Shown here: positions 7,298 to 16,097 of the stretch, one piece after another | How positions within the stretch are numbered: the stretch's first letter is position 1 | Layout of the letters: the number at the start of each line of letters is the position of its first letter | Assembly (NCBI GenBank): GCA_017881725.1 | Contig: JADGQO010000116.1 | Location: 1 to 32,966 of the forward strand | Reading direction: 5' to 3' | DNA length: 32,966 bases | Source of the DNA: Fibrobacteria bacterium | Lineage (GTDB): Bacteria; Fibrobacterota; Fibrobacteria; UBA11236 | Notes under the pieces: model-generated | Told to the model about the DNA's origin: nothing | The model's input: only the letters and a program-made list of their open reading frames with translations | The model's database searches: none | Made by a program: the position numbers and the translations under genes

Positions 7298-7753
7298 ATG
7301 AGTTGTTCCTTGCATTCCATCGCTTTGTCCGGATTATTGGTTTTTACTTGCGTCGACATGGGACGCGCCGAACTGGAATACCGCGTCAAATCGGACGGAG
7401 TCTCGATTTTCAAATCCAGCGCCTGTGAGCCGCCGCCAATGGCGGTTCTGGCGCAGGGAGACGTTTTGACCCTTGTCCAGAACGGTGCAACGACATCTAG
7501 CGTAAAAACCGCGGGCGGTTTGCAGGGTTGGATGCGAAACGAGGACATCTTGGCGGTTCAAATCGCTGCGAAGCATGCGGTCACTCTCGCCACCCAAAAA
7601 GTCGGGGCGGAAGTGGATTGGAATCACAGCTTCACGACGCTCATCCCACCCGTTCCGATGACGGAATTGATTTCCCTGGATCGAAGCTTCACCGGTGAAA
7701 TCGCCGAAGCTGCGGATCGCGAACAAGTGGAAATGCGACACGACGAAAATTAG
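7298..7753 (+). CDS. Exported SH3-like domain protein
   Basis: A 151-residue protein with a short signal peptide (ALSGLLVFTCVDMGRAE) followed by a bacterial SH3-like fold at about residues 25-88: EYRVKSDGVSIF, then LAQGDVLTLV and GGLQGWMRNEDI, the Gly-Trp and Gly-Asp turns typical of SH3b modules. These modules usually bind cell-wall peptides or other periplasmic partners. The C-terminal half has no recognisable domain and ends in a charged stretch (REQVEMRHDEN). CTGGAGG lies 6 bases upstream of the ATG, fixing the start. It is convergent with the metal-transport operon. Partner and role unknown. Confidence 0.65.
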   Translation: MSCSLHSIALSGLLVFTCVDMGRAELEYRVKSDGVSIFKSSACEPPPMAVLAQGDVLTLVQNGATTSSVKTAGGLQGWMRNEDILAVQIAAKHAVTLATQKVGAEVDWNHSFTTLIPPVPMTELISLDRSFTGEIAEAADREQVEMRHDEN

Positions 7754-7863
7754 GGGATTCCGCTTTGCAGGTTCCTCTCGCCGGGCCGCTCCGTCGATGG
7801 CCAATTGGCGGGGATGGTCGCCCGGTCGGGTGCCAATGGGCCGGTTTGCCTGGATGATCTGCT

Positions 7864-8685
7864 TCATCGTCCCCGGATTTTTGAGTACACACCGGTTAAG
7901 GCCAAAAGCAGGATAAAGGTGGCCACTATGGTCGGGCCGGCCGACCAGTCCAAACGCAAAGACGCCTCCAGGCCCAGCACGCAACCGGCCAATCCGAAAG
8001 CCCAGCCGAAGGCGATGCGCCGCCAGGTGCTGCGCGCCGCCAATATGGATGCCAGCGAGGGCACGATTAGAAACGCGAAGACCAGTAACACGCCGGCTAC
8101 CCGTACCGAATACGTGACCATGACGCCGAACGTCGAATAAAACAAACAATCCCATAGCCAGAGTTTCAACCCCTGCGCACGGGCCGCCTCGGGATTCTCC
8201 GTGATCAGAAACAGCCGTTTCCGCGCGACCCAAAGGATGAAAGCCACGATGGCGGCCAACCCCGCCGCGAGACCCAGGGCGGCAGGCGATACCGTCAGGA
8301 TGGAACCCACTAGCATTTCCTTCAACTCTTCCGATCCGGTGGCCGATTTTTCCAGAACGATCAGCGACAAGGCCATGGCCCCGGCATAGGTTATTCCGAT
8401 CAAGGCTTCGATGGGCAATTTTTCCCGTCCACGAAACCAGGAAAAAAGTCCCGCGCCTAAAAACGTAAACGCCAGGGAAATGAGGAAGTTCGCCGTGGGA
8501 TGCTGTTCGCCCAACCCGGACAGGATGCCGATGCTGGCGCCTAAGGCAGCCACCTGGGCCAAGGCCAAATCCACGAATATGACTCCGCGTCTCACCACGT
8601 GGTAGCCGAAAAAACTGAGCACGCCGGTCAGGAGCAGGCATAACGCCAAGGCCGACAGCGCGAAGGGATATTGCAGCAGCATCAT
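7864..8685 (-). CDS. znuB: Metal ABC transporter permease (ZnuB/TroC family)
   Basis: A 273-residue inner-membrane permease of the ABC-3 family that passes Zn or Mn from the periplasmic binding protein into the cytoplasm. About eight hydrophobic segments are visible. Family landmarks are the early GVLSFFGYHVVRRGVIFVDL with ALAQVAALG, the middle GITYAGAMALS, and the late VRVAGVLLVFAFLIVPSLAS, which continues into the cytoplasmic loop that contacts the ATPase. Its ATG overlaps the stop of the binding-protein gene by ATGA, so the two are translationally coupled. It is the last gene of the operon. No ATPase gene follows; the neighbouring gene is convergent. Confidence 0.93.
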   Translation of the reverse strand: MMLLQYPFALSALALCLLLTGVLSFFGYHVVRRGVIFVDLALAQVAALGASIGILSGLGEQHPTANFLISLAFTFLGAGLFSWFRGREKLPIEALIGITYAGAMALSLIVLEKSATGSEELKEMLVGSILTVSPAALGLAAGLAAIVAFILWVARKRLFLITENPEAARAQGLKLWLWDCLFYSTFGVMVTYSVRVAGVLLVFAFLIVPSLASILAARSTWRRIAFGWAFGLAGCVLGLEASLRLDWSAGPTIVATFILLLALTGVYSKIRGR

Positions 8686-9617
8686 GGCTTTGCGCCTCCG
8701 GTCACGACGCCGGTCAAGGCTCCTATCATGTCATCGAAATGTTTGAAATAGCCGTCCGCGCCGGTGCTCTCGCAGGCTGGGGTTAAACGGAAAACCTTGA
8801 TGCCGGTTTGCCGATTGAGGAAATCCGGGTCACTCCCGGCATAATACGGTTCCTGGATTAGCATGCCGGCTTTTTCCGTCTTGATCTTTTCCACCAGTTC
8901 CTGCAAATGCTTGGCCGTGGGCGGGATGCCCGGAAACGGTTCCACATAGCCGACTATTTTCAGGCCAAAGGCATGGGCGAAATACACCCAGGAACTATGG
9001 TAGGTGATGATGGCCGACCCGTTTAACGGCGCCATTTTATTTTTCCAATTCGCGATTCGTTTCGCATACTCCTCCGTGAAACGCTTGGCGTTGCCGTCAA
9101 ACAGGGCCGCGTGAGCCGGATCGGCTTTGTCCAAGGCCGCCCTGACGTTTTCCGCGATGATCAGTCCATTGGCCGGATCCAACCAATAATGGGGATTCCC
9201 CTGCGGATGCACGTCGCCCAGGGAAGCGTCGACCTTACCCGTCGGCTTTTCCAAAACGTCCACGCCCGCGGAGCAATCCACCACCTGGATATTCTGATTG
9301 CGCGATCCTTCGATAATGGCGTCGGCCCATTGATCCAGGGCCAAACCCGCTTTCAAGAATACCGCCACGCGCGACACCTTGATCATGTAAGAAGGCAGCA
9401 CCTCCACGAAATGGGGATTGGAATTCGCCTTCGAAATGGAAAAGACTTCCACCTCGTCGCCGCCCACGTAGGCGGCGATGGAGGCCAAATCCGGGATGGA
9501 AGCAGCGAGCTTGATCTTGGCCGAGGCCGGCAGAAACAGGAATGCCGTTAAGGCTACAACGGAGATGGCTGTTTTCGTAAAGATCGACTTGGGACTTTTT
9601 ATCTGACTTATTTTCAT
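8682..9617 (-). CDS. znuA: Periplasmic metal-binding protein of an ABC transporter (ZnuA-like)
   Basis: A 311-residue cluster A-I substrate-binding protein for Zn or Mn. The start is the ATG at 9617: AAAGGAAATCACC precedes it and a signal peptide follows (TAISVVALTAFLFLPASA). The three metal-site histidines are visible as NPHFVEVLPS, NPHYWLDP and ITYHSSW, and the late QEPYYAGSD segment provides the usual acidic side. The His-rich loop of many proteobacterial ZnuA proteins is absent; only a short DVHPQG stands in its place. Linkage to a porin and a His/Cys-rich small protein favours zinc, but manganese is not excluded. Upstream in-frame sequence to 9950 is antisense to the porin gene and not used. 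Confidence 0.93.
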   Translation of the reverse strand: MKISQIKSPKSIFTKTAISVVALTAFLFLPASAKIKLAASIPDLASIAAYVGGDEVEVFSISKANSNPHFVEVLPSYMIKVSRVAVFLKAGLALDQWADAIIEGSRNQNIQVVDCSAGVDVLEKPTGKVDASLGDVHPQGNPHYWLDPANGLIIAENVRAALDKADPAHAALFDGNAKRFTEEYAKRIANWKNKMAPLNGSAIITYHSSWVYFAHAFGLKIVGYVEPFPGIPPTAKHLQELVEKIKTEKAGMLIQEPYYAGSDPDFLNRQTGIKVFRLTPACESTGADGYFKHFDDMIGALTGVVTGGAKP

Positions 9618-9694
9618 GGTGATTTCCTTTTTATGATTCAACTTGGCCTTGCCTGCGGGGATTTTTCCCGGGGCTGCGGCCTTGAATGACTGGG

Positions 9695-10804
9695 TTAAAA
9701 CTGATGGGCCTTGTGCGGTCCCATGGAAAACAACAATTGCATGGACACGGAATTCACGCCCGCGCGATCCTCCTCCAGCAGGCGCTCGTACGCGACGCGC
9801 AAAAGCGTACTTTCTTCCAAGACGGCGTAGCCGGCGAAAACGCGAAAGGCTCGATCGGTTTTCTCCGCATCGCCCAGCCGGTTCCATTGCTCGTACAAAG
9901 CCCCGCCATTGAATTGCGTGTGATAGCGGTAATCCACGCTGGCCAACCACCCGAACCGATTGTCCGCCCGCAGGTCCGTAGGCAGAGAGTCGGAAAGGTG
10001 GCCGCGTTTATAGATAGCCTCCGCTTGCGCCGTCAATTGCGAGGCTCCCGGCAAATAGAATTTCGCCTTCACATCCCCACCATAGAGGTAAGCCGGATCC
10101 GCATCGCGCCCAGCGTCTTGCCCAGATGCGCCGGACAATCCGGTTTCCAAAGCGCCGATATCGCCGATCAAAAAATCATTAGCCCAACGCGCCGTCCATC
10201 CCAGGGAAGTGTAATCCTGGCCGGGATGAAATTGTTTTCCTTCGATAACCTCGGCGCTGACCGTCGAAGCCCAATCGCCCGGTGTCGGCAATAGGTCGGA
10301 TACCTGGAGTCCGGTCTCATTGAATCCATCGGAGCCGCCGGGTAACAAGGATGTTAAGCTGCGGGGCGGATCGATGAAAGCATAGGCATGCGGGTGGCTG
10401 GGGTTTACCTTACCGAAATCAAGACGATGTTTGCCCGCCTTGAGGCCCAATCCCCAAGGCAGTCCCTTGACCACGCTGGTATAAGCCTCTTCGACGCCGA
10501 TGCCGTCCTCGCCGCCGGTAAGCGTGAACCAGCCTTTGAGATATGGGTTGAGATAGGCGTCCAAGACGATTTCCGCCTCGCCCAAACGCAGGGTCGGATC
10601 CTGCGAATTTTTTGAACCCGCCGAATCCGTATAACCCCCCATCACTTGTCCGATGGCGGAAAGGTCGGGATTGGTGACTCCGGCTGAAACCGGAAATAAA
10701 AGCAGCGGCAAGCCGGTCGAAAAAAGCAGCGCGGCGCGGAGGCCGCGCACGGTGCTGATGCTGCGGGAAAATACGCGATGGTTAATTTTGAAAATCGTGA
10801 ACAT
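9695..10804 (-). CDS. Outer-membrane porin-like protein of the metal-uptake operon
   Basis: A 369-residue outer-membrane beta-barrel. A long basic n-region and hydrophobic core (LRAALLFSTGLPLLLFPVSA) form the signal peptide, and the chain then alternates aromatic and polar residues. It carries LKAGKHRLDFGKVNPSHPHA followed by FIDPPRSL, a pattern of porins found beside zinc transporters, and ends in Phe as barrel proteins usually do. Its His-rich PSHPHAYAF loop may help to attract metal. It lies 77 bases ahead of the ZnuA-like gene in the same direction, so it probably lets metal across the outer membrane. Several dyads lie 41-94 bases before its ATG. It is not a TonB-dependent receptor: no plug domain or TonB box is seen. 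Confidence 0.8.
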   Translation of the reverse strand: MFTIFKINHRVFSRSISTVRGLRAALLFSTGLPLLLFPVSAGVTNPDLSAIGQVMGGYTDSAGSKNSQDPTLRLGEAEIVLDAYLNPYLKGWFTLTGGEDGIGVEEAYTSVVKGLPWGLGLKAGKHRLDFGKVNPSHPHAYAFIDPPRSLTSLLPGGSDGFNETGLQVSDLLPTPGDWASTVSAEVIEGKQFHPGQDYTSLGWTARWANDFLIGDIGALETGLSGASGQDAGRDADPAYLYGGDVKAKFYLPGASQLTAQAEAIYKRGHLSDSLPTDLRADNRFGWLASVDYRYHTQFNGGALYEQWNRLGDAEKTDRAFRVFAGYAVLEESTLLRVAYERLLEEDRAGVNSVSMQLLFSMGPHKAHQF

Positions 10805-10844
10805 GAAATCCCCTAGGGAAAAACTGGTTTGAAAATGCCTTGGT

Positions 10845-10898
10845 GTAACCGATGCGTTACGGTCCCTCGTAAAGCGAGGAGTCCCTCGTTTAACGAGG
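10845..10898 (-). promoter_or_regulatory. Three consecutive dyads in front of the porin gene
   Basis: From left to right: GTAAC-CGATGC-GTTAC (10845-10860), CCTCG-TAAAG-CGAGG (10865-10879) and CCTCGTT-T-AACGAGG (10884-10898). The last two repeat with a 19-base period and share the core CCCTCGT. They occupy the promoter or leader position of the porin gene, so they may be operators for a metal regulator such as Zur or Fur, or a leader structure. The sequences do not match the AT-rich consensus of gammaproteobacterial Zur. Confidence 0.5.
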
Positions 10899-10965
10899 AC
10901 GTCGATAATCCAATCCGAAAAAAATGGGAATTACCGAGACCGAACGGAAACGATGCGGGAAGAAA

Positions 10966-11271
10966 TCAGGCGCGGGGAGGAGCGCGAGAGGCCGAGGGAG
11001 AGTGCCGGAACGGAAGGGCGGGAGCAACGACGGGAGGGAATTCCGCAATGGCGAAATGAATTAAAAAAGTGATGACGGGTAAATCGGGTTGGATGGCGGC
11101 TTGACCCGAAATCTGGCAGAGTTGGCACTCCGACTGCGAATTACCGGCTTCGCTGAGATCGTGATGATGGGTCGGGGCCAAATAGCCCAAGACGGCCAAT
11201 AAATAAACGATTAAAACGCCGCGAAGCAGCCTGGAAGTCTTGTTACCTAAACATCGCGAACCAGTCGACAT
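10966..11271 (-). CDS. DUF2946-like small membrane protein with His and Cys metal motif
   Basis: A 101-residue protein, first gene of the metal operon. The ATG at 11271 is preferred to the frame start at 11334, which would overlap mtgA. One N-terminal hydrophobic helix (GVLIVYLLAVLGYLAP) could be a signal sequence or anchor. It is followed at once by THHHD and then SECQLCQ, a His3-Asp plus CxxC set suited to binding zinc or copper in the periplasm, and the product ends in SRAPPRA, as related small proteins often do. Placement ahead of the porin and ZnuA/ZnuB genes supports a metal-sensing or metal-handling role; the exact function is unknown. The gene is divergent from mtgA with a 54-base gap. 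Confidence 0.6.
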   Translation of the reverse strand: MSTGSRCLGNKTSRLLRGVLIVYLLAVLGYLAPTHHHDLSEAGNSQSECQLCQISGQAAIQPDLPVITFLIHFAIAEFPPVVAPALPFRHSPSASRAPPRA

Positions 11272-11325
11272 CAAGGTCCAATATACTTTAATCCTACATT
11301 CAGTTTCCACTCTTGGAATTCCCGA

Positions 11326-12111
11326 ATGCCCCAACCGCCCAAATCCAAAACGAAGTCCGCTAGTGCCGGTAAAAAAAACCGTGCGGGCGCAAAGGGCGGT
11401 TTGTCCCGGCTCTGGCGCTGGCCTTATTCGATCTGCCTTCGACTATTGCGGTGGTTGCGTTTCCTGGTATTGGCCTGGTTGCTGGTGTCCTGCCTCGCCG
11501 TCGTCGCCTACCGTTTCCTTCCCATTCCCGTCACGCCGTTGATGTTAATCCGTTGTGGAGAACAATATGCGACCGGAGAAAAAATGGTTCTGGAAAAATA
11601 TTGGGAGCCTTTGGAAAAAATCTCCCCAAGCCTGGCGGAAGCCGTGACGGCCTCGGAGGATCAATTGTTTCTGGAACACCTGGGTTTCGATTGGGACGCG
11701 ATCTTGGCGGCCTTCAGCGTCAACAGCGGTGGGAAACGCAAGCTCGGCGCCAGCACCATCACCCAGCAAACGGCAAAGAACGTTTTTCTTTGGCCCGAGC
11801 GCAGTTGGTCGCGGAAAATCCTGGAAGCCTATTTCACCGTTCTCATCGAAATATTCTGGAACAAACATCGCATTCTGGAAGTGTATTTGAACGTCATCGA
11901 AACCGGAAACGGTATTTACGGCGCGGAAGCAGCGGCCCGGAAATACTTCGCCGTGCCCGCGCAAAATCTGGACGAGGAACAATCCGCCTTGATCGCCGCC
12001 ATCCTGCCCAGTCCCCGGCGTGGCTCTCCGGTTCACCCGACCCCGCATTTGCTGCGCCGCCAGGCCTGGATCCTCCGCCAAATGGAACTGCGCGGACCGC
12101 AGAAGTTTTAA
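11326..12111 (+). CDS. mtgA: Monofunctional peptidoglycan glycosyltransferase
   Basis: Polymerises lipid II into glycan strands at the periplasmic face of the inner membrane (GT51 family). The 261-residue chain begins with a basic cytoplasmic tail, then one membrane anchor (about residues 40-64). The GT51 motifs follow in order: AVTASEDQLFLEHLGFDWDA with the catalytic Glu111, GASTITQQTAKN at about residue 141, RKILEAYF, and KHRILEVYLNVIETGNGIYG. No transpeptidase domain follows, and the length suits MtgA. It sits upstream of recC on the same strand with a 122-base gap, so co-transcription is possible but unproven. Confidence 0.95.
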   Translation: MPQPPKSKTKSASAGKKNRAGAKGGLSRLWRWPYSICLRLLRWLRFLVLAWLLVSCLAVVAYRFLPIPVTPLMLIRCGEQYATGEKMVLEKYWEPLEKISPSLAEAVTASEDQLFLEHLGFDWDAILAAFSVNSGGKRKLGASTITQQTAKNVFLWPERSWSRKILEAYFTVLIEIFWNKHRILEVYLNVIETGNGIYGAEAAARKYFAVPAQNLDEEQSALIAAILPSPRRGSPVHPTPHLLRRQAWILRQMELRGPQKF

Positions 12112-12233
12112 CGGAGCGTTGAAACCGTCAGCAAGCGCCTCGGGATGCCGCACGGTGCGGGACAAGCGCGGACAAAGAATTATTATTGCATTGCGTCCGG
12201 TTCCTTGAATCCCCGCGCACAAAGAAAACCAGC

Positions 12234-15200
12234 ATGCCAGCCAAACTCTATTTCAGTAATTCGCCCGCCGCCTTACTCGACAAGGTAGCGGATAATCTGG
12301 AATGGCAAGACCCTTTCGACACCCAACATATCGCGACTCCCACCCCGGCCATGAAACGCTGGGTGCAAATGCGCCTGGCGGATAAACTGGGCATCATCGC
12401 CAACGTGGAATTCCTTCCATTGGAGCGGACCCTCTGGCGCCAGCTTGAGGAGTTGGACGCCGAACATTTCGTCGCGACGCGCGAGCCGGCCAGGTTGTTG
12501 GATGAGCAGGGCCTGCAACTGATGATTTTAGGTTGGCTCCGGCATAGGGCGCCGCGCCAGGCGGCGCATTACCTTTCCGCGGGACGCATTTCCGAGGCCG
12601 CTCCCGGCGGTGTGCCGGACGGGGCTCCGGTGGAAGCGAAGCGGCTGACGCAACTTTCTCGCAAGCTGGCCGGCTTTTTCCGCGAATACGAATACAGTCG
12701 CGTGCAGGAGCATGGCCGGCAAGGTTTACCCTATTTATGGAAACACGGACAGGATTGTTTTGCGGAATACGTGGCGGATGCGCCTAAAGCCTTGCGAAAA
12801 CAAGTCGCGGAATTGGAAAGCTGGCAGAAGGAAATCTACCATGCCTTGTTCAAAGCCGGAGGATTGCGCGATGCGCTGGGTGAGGCGGCGGGAAGGTACC
12901 AATACACCTTGCCGCAATATGCGGAAATGGTGCTGTCGCAACCCAAGGCCCCTTTACAAAACCAAAACCAGGGGAAACCTGCAAGTTACCACCTTTTCGG
13001 GCTTTCCCAAATCTCCCCTTTCCATCGTTCCTTAATCCGACGGTTGTCCGACGAAGACTCGCTCTCGGGTCGGCATGCCCATTATTCGATTTATTCCCTG
13101 AACCCCTGCGGGGAATATTGGGAAGACGCCTTGACGCCCGGAGAAAAACGCCGCCGTAGGCAGGAAGATATTTTCCGCCGACACAAATATCAGGACTGGC
13201 GGCAATTGGACCAAACCGAGAAAAACGCCTTGCGCCTGGAAACCGAAGCCATCCAGGCCGAGGAACTTCATTTGGACGGGGACGATCATCCCCTGCTGGG
13301 CCAATGGGGAAAGCCCGGCCGCGAGAATATCCAACTCTGGTGCCAAATCACCGGCTATGATTTTTTCGAGCATTTCCGCGAAACGTCGGGGACCTCTCTG
13401 GTCGGAGTAATGCAAACGGCGCTGTTGCATCGGCGCGGACGATTGGACTCCGACGAACGCGTGCCGCAAGATGACAGCCTGAAAATCCTGGCGTGCCCGG
13501 AAATCCATCGCGAGGTGGAGACGGCCTTGCATGACATCATCGGCGCCATGCGCGCGGACCCGACTTTGCGGCCGGACGATATCGCCGTGTTGGTGCCGGA
13601 CATGGGGATTTACAGGCATGTTTTGGCTTCGGTGTTCGGCGCGGCGGAAACCGGCGAATCCGGTCCGGTCCCATTCACGATTTCAGAAGCTTCCGCTCTG
13701 GACGACAGCGATTATGCCCGCGCCGTGCAGCAAATCTTCGACCTGGCGCAGGGGTCTTTCAACCGCAAAGATCTTTTCGCCCTGCTGGCAAACCCCTGTT
13801 TCCGAACCGCGAACGAGTTGGACCCCGAAGCTGTGCGGGCCTGGATGGATTGGAGCGCGGATCTAAATATTTTCCAGGGTTTTGATTCCGATGACCGACG
13901 GAAACGCGGGTATACGGACGAAAGCGCACATACGTGGAAGCATGGGTTAGAAAGGCTTGCGCTCGGAGCGGTTATGGAGGCCCCGCGCGAAGACGACTTG
14001 CGCAGTTACTCCGGAACCGTACCCTTCACCGACGGCCGGAGCGGCGATCGGGAATCGTTGCGGGCTTTCCTGGAAATCGTGGAAGGATTGCACCGGAACT
14101 TGGAACCCTTGCGGGAACGCGCCTTGAAACCTTGGAGCCATTGGTTGGGCGCGCTGTCAACCATATTGGAAAAGTACTTGGAACCTCCCGATGACGATCC
14201 CCTGGAAGCCTACGTAGCATTGGAGTTACGTCGTTATATTCTGGAATTGCGCGCGATGGATGAACTCGATGCGCTTGCCGTGGAAACTCCGGGCGGATCT
14301 TCCGCTGACGGAGTAACCGCGGAATTGCCTCGCGACCTACTGCTGGACCGCTTACGCGGCCTGAAAGCCGGCAAGGAGCCGCATCTTTCCGGCGGAGTCA
14401 ACATGGCGGGCATGGCCGCTTTCCGGTCCCTGCCGTTCCGCCGCATATACGTTCTGGGGCTGGGCGAAGGCCTGTTTCCCGACGAGGACGCGGCCACGGC
14501 CTTGGATTTGCGGCAATACCGCCGAGTCATCGGCGACGTGGACCCGTCCGCTCGCAACCGCTATCTTTTCCTGGAAACCTTGGTTTGCGCCACGGACGCG
14601 ATTCGCTTGAGTTATGTGTGCAGGGACTCACGACAGGGCAAGACCTTCCAAATGAGCCCAGTCCTTTCCGAACTGAAGGATTATCTCGAGTCCTGTCTTC
14701 TGGCGCCTGAACCCGGTGCCAAATCAGCCGGAAATCCGACCGACGAGCGACGCGAAAAATTCCGAATTACCGCCGTACCGCTGCTTTCCCGGGATCCGGC
14801 GCTTTTCCGTCCGGATTCCAGAGAGCCGTGGGATCCGCCGAGGAACCCCTTCCGTGAAGGAAAAATCCTTGCCTGGCTTGCGAGCGCGCGCATCTGCAAG
14901 CCTGATTTGAAACGAAGCATGATATCCGCCCCGGTGGAAATCTTCAACTTGATCTACCCGGTTTCCAAACCAAAAACCACGACCCTTCCGGATTCCCAAG
15001 GTAACTTGCCCGCTACCGTACCTGAAGCTATCGAATCGGAACCCTTGCGTTTGGACGATATCCGCTTGTATTTGGAAAACCCCGCTCAATTCACATTGCG
15101 CCGGCGTTTGGGCGTGCGGGAAATTTGGCGCGACGATTCCGCCGAGTTGGGTGAAGAGCCCTTCGCGACCGGTTCCCGGGAGAGCCGCGAATTGATCGAA

Positions 15201-16097
15201 TTCCTGGTCCGGAAGCGTGTCACGGGATGGGACCTGACCACTATTCCGGATTGCCGGAAGGAATTCCTGGCGAAGTATGAAAATCTGACCCGGCGGGGCG
15301 CTACGCCGATGGGCCATTATCGCGATTTGGATCGGGACGTGTTATGGGAGCGCGCCGAAGCCGCATTGATGGGGGTCGAAAGGCTAATCGCCGAAATGTC
15401 CGAAAACGGGCGCAGCTACCGAAGTTGGAATGGCGCGATTTTGGGCGACGGGCCCTTGCGCGCGGGACTGCGCCTTCTGGAAACACCCGAGTTACGGGTA
15501 GCGGCTCCGTTACTGGAATCTTCGGAAGTAAAAATACGCCTAGAGGGCGGAATCCCTAATCTGTTGCGTTGCGATTCCGACGGGGCCTTATCGACGGTGG
15601 TCTTCATGACGGGCGCCTTTTCACCCCGGCGGCTATTACCGGCCTTGATATTCCACGCCGCAGTCCAATTGTCAGCATCCGAATTGGGACAATGGTTCCG
15701 CGCCGCGCGATTCACGGTGCGTTACATCGCGAAAAAAGGATCGGGGGTTGAAACTGGAAATTGGGCGCCTTTCCTACCCGGTCCGGAAAGCGCGTTCAAT
15801 TGGCTGCGCGACATCGTTACGGAAATGTCCGGACGGCCTGATTTCGATTTATTGCCCTTCGAATTAATCGCCAAACGTCTGGCTCCCTCCGGTCGGCTCC
15901 TGGACGGTGAAAATTACGCCGAGGCCTTGCGCGAGGAAATCGAATACGCCGGCGAAAGCCATGACTCTTCCGCCTATCAACCCAATGAAGGCCTGCGCAT
16001 CTTGAATCCCTCCGTCCCGGAGGACGCGGAAAGAAAAATCCGCGCGCGCCTGGAACGCTTCTTTAATTTCCTACCGGCGGAACATGGCCCGGAGTAG
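12234..16097 (+). CDS. recC: RecBCD enzyme subunit RecC (exonuclease V gamma)
   Basis: RecC holds RecB and RecD together, splits the DNA strands and, in Escherichia coli, scans the 3' strand for Chi. The product is 1287 residues when started at the ATG at 12234, where the family N-terminus begins (MPAKLYFSNSPAALLDKVAD); an in-frame ATG at 12186 adds 16 unlikely residues. Family landmarks include HIATPTPAMKRWVQMRLAD, the helicase-like EIHREVETALHDII followed by DDIAVLVPDMGIY, and FRRIYVLGLGEGLFPDEDAA. No active Walker A is present, as expected for this degenerate helicase. It is longer than the E. coli protein (about 1120). Its end overlaps recB by 14 bases. Chi sequence specificity cannot be predicted. 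Confidence 0.95.
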   Translation: MPAKLYFSNSPAALLDKVADNLEWQDPFDTQHIATPTPAMKRWVQMRLADKLGIIANVEFLPLERTLWRQLEELDAEHFVATREPARLLDEQGLQLMILGWLRHRAPRQAAHYLSAGRISEAAPGGVPDGAPVEAKRLTQLSRKLAGFFREYEYSRVQEHGRQGLPYLWKHGQDCFAEYVADAPKALRKQVAELESWQKEIYHALFKAGGLRDALGEAAGRYQYTLPQYAEMVLSQPKAPLQNQNQGKPASYHLFGLSQISPFHRSLIRRLSDEDSLSGRHAHYSIYSLNPCGEYWEDALTPGEKRRRRQEDIFRRHKYQDWRQLDQTEKNALRLETEAIQAEELHLDGDDHPLLGQWGKPGRENIQLWCQITGYDFFEHFRETSGTSLVGVMQTALLHRRGRLDSDERVPQDDSLKILACPEIHREVETALHDIIGAMRADPTLRPDDIAVLVPDMGIYRHVLASVFGAAETGESGPVPFTISEASALDDSDYARAVQQIFDLAQGSFNRKDLFALLANPCFRTANELDPEAVRAWMDWSADLNIFQGFDSDDRRKRGYTDESAHTWKHGLERLALGAVMEAPREDDLRSYSGTVPFTDGRSGDRESLRAFLEIVEGLHRNLEPLRERALKPWSHWLGALSTILEKYLEPPDDDPLEAYVALELRRYILELRAMDELDALAVETPGGSSADGVTAELPRDLLLDRLRGLKAGKEPHLSGGVNMAGMAAFRSLPFRRIYVLGLGEGLFPDEDAATALDLRQYRRVIGDVDPSARNRYLFLETLVCATDAIRLSYVCRDSRQGKTFQMSPVLSELKDYLESCLLAPEPGAKSAGNPTDERREKFRITAVPLLSRDPALFRPDSREPWDPPRNPFREGKILAWLASARICKPDLKRSMISAPVEIFNLIYPVSKPKTTTLPDSQGNLPATVPEAIESEPLRLDDIRLYLENPAQFTLRRRLGVREIWRDDSAELGEEPFATGSRESRELIEFLVRKRVTGWDLTTIPDCRKEFLAKYENLTRRGATPMGHYRDLDRDVLWERAEAALMGVERLIAEMSENGRSYRSWNGAILGDGPLRAGLRLLETPELRVAAPLLESSEVKIRLEGGIPNLLRCDSDGALSTVVFMTGAFSPRRLLPALIFHAAVQLSASELGQWFRAARFTVRYIAKKGSGVETGNWAPFLPGPESAFNWLRDIVTEMSGRPDFDLLPFELIAKRLAPSGRLLDGENYAEALREEIEYAGESHDSSAYQPNEGLRILNPSVPEDAERKIRARLERFFNFLPAEHGPE

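Noticed and set aside
9618-9950. N-terminal extension of the ZnuA-like protein
   Set aside because: It is Arg-rich, overlaps the porin gene and lacks a signal peptide, while the ATG at 9617 has a good ribosome-binding site and signal sequence.
13032-13619. Antisense frame of about 195 codons inside recC
   Set aside because: No domain or start signal; explained by the codon bias of recC.
15701-15724. Partial match to the GTAAC-N6-GTTAC motif (CGGTGC-GTTAC) in recC
   Set aside because: Only the right half matches; the left arm is absent.
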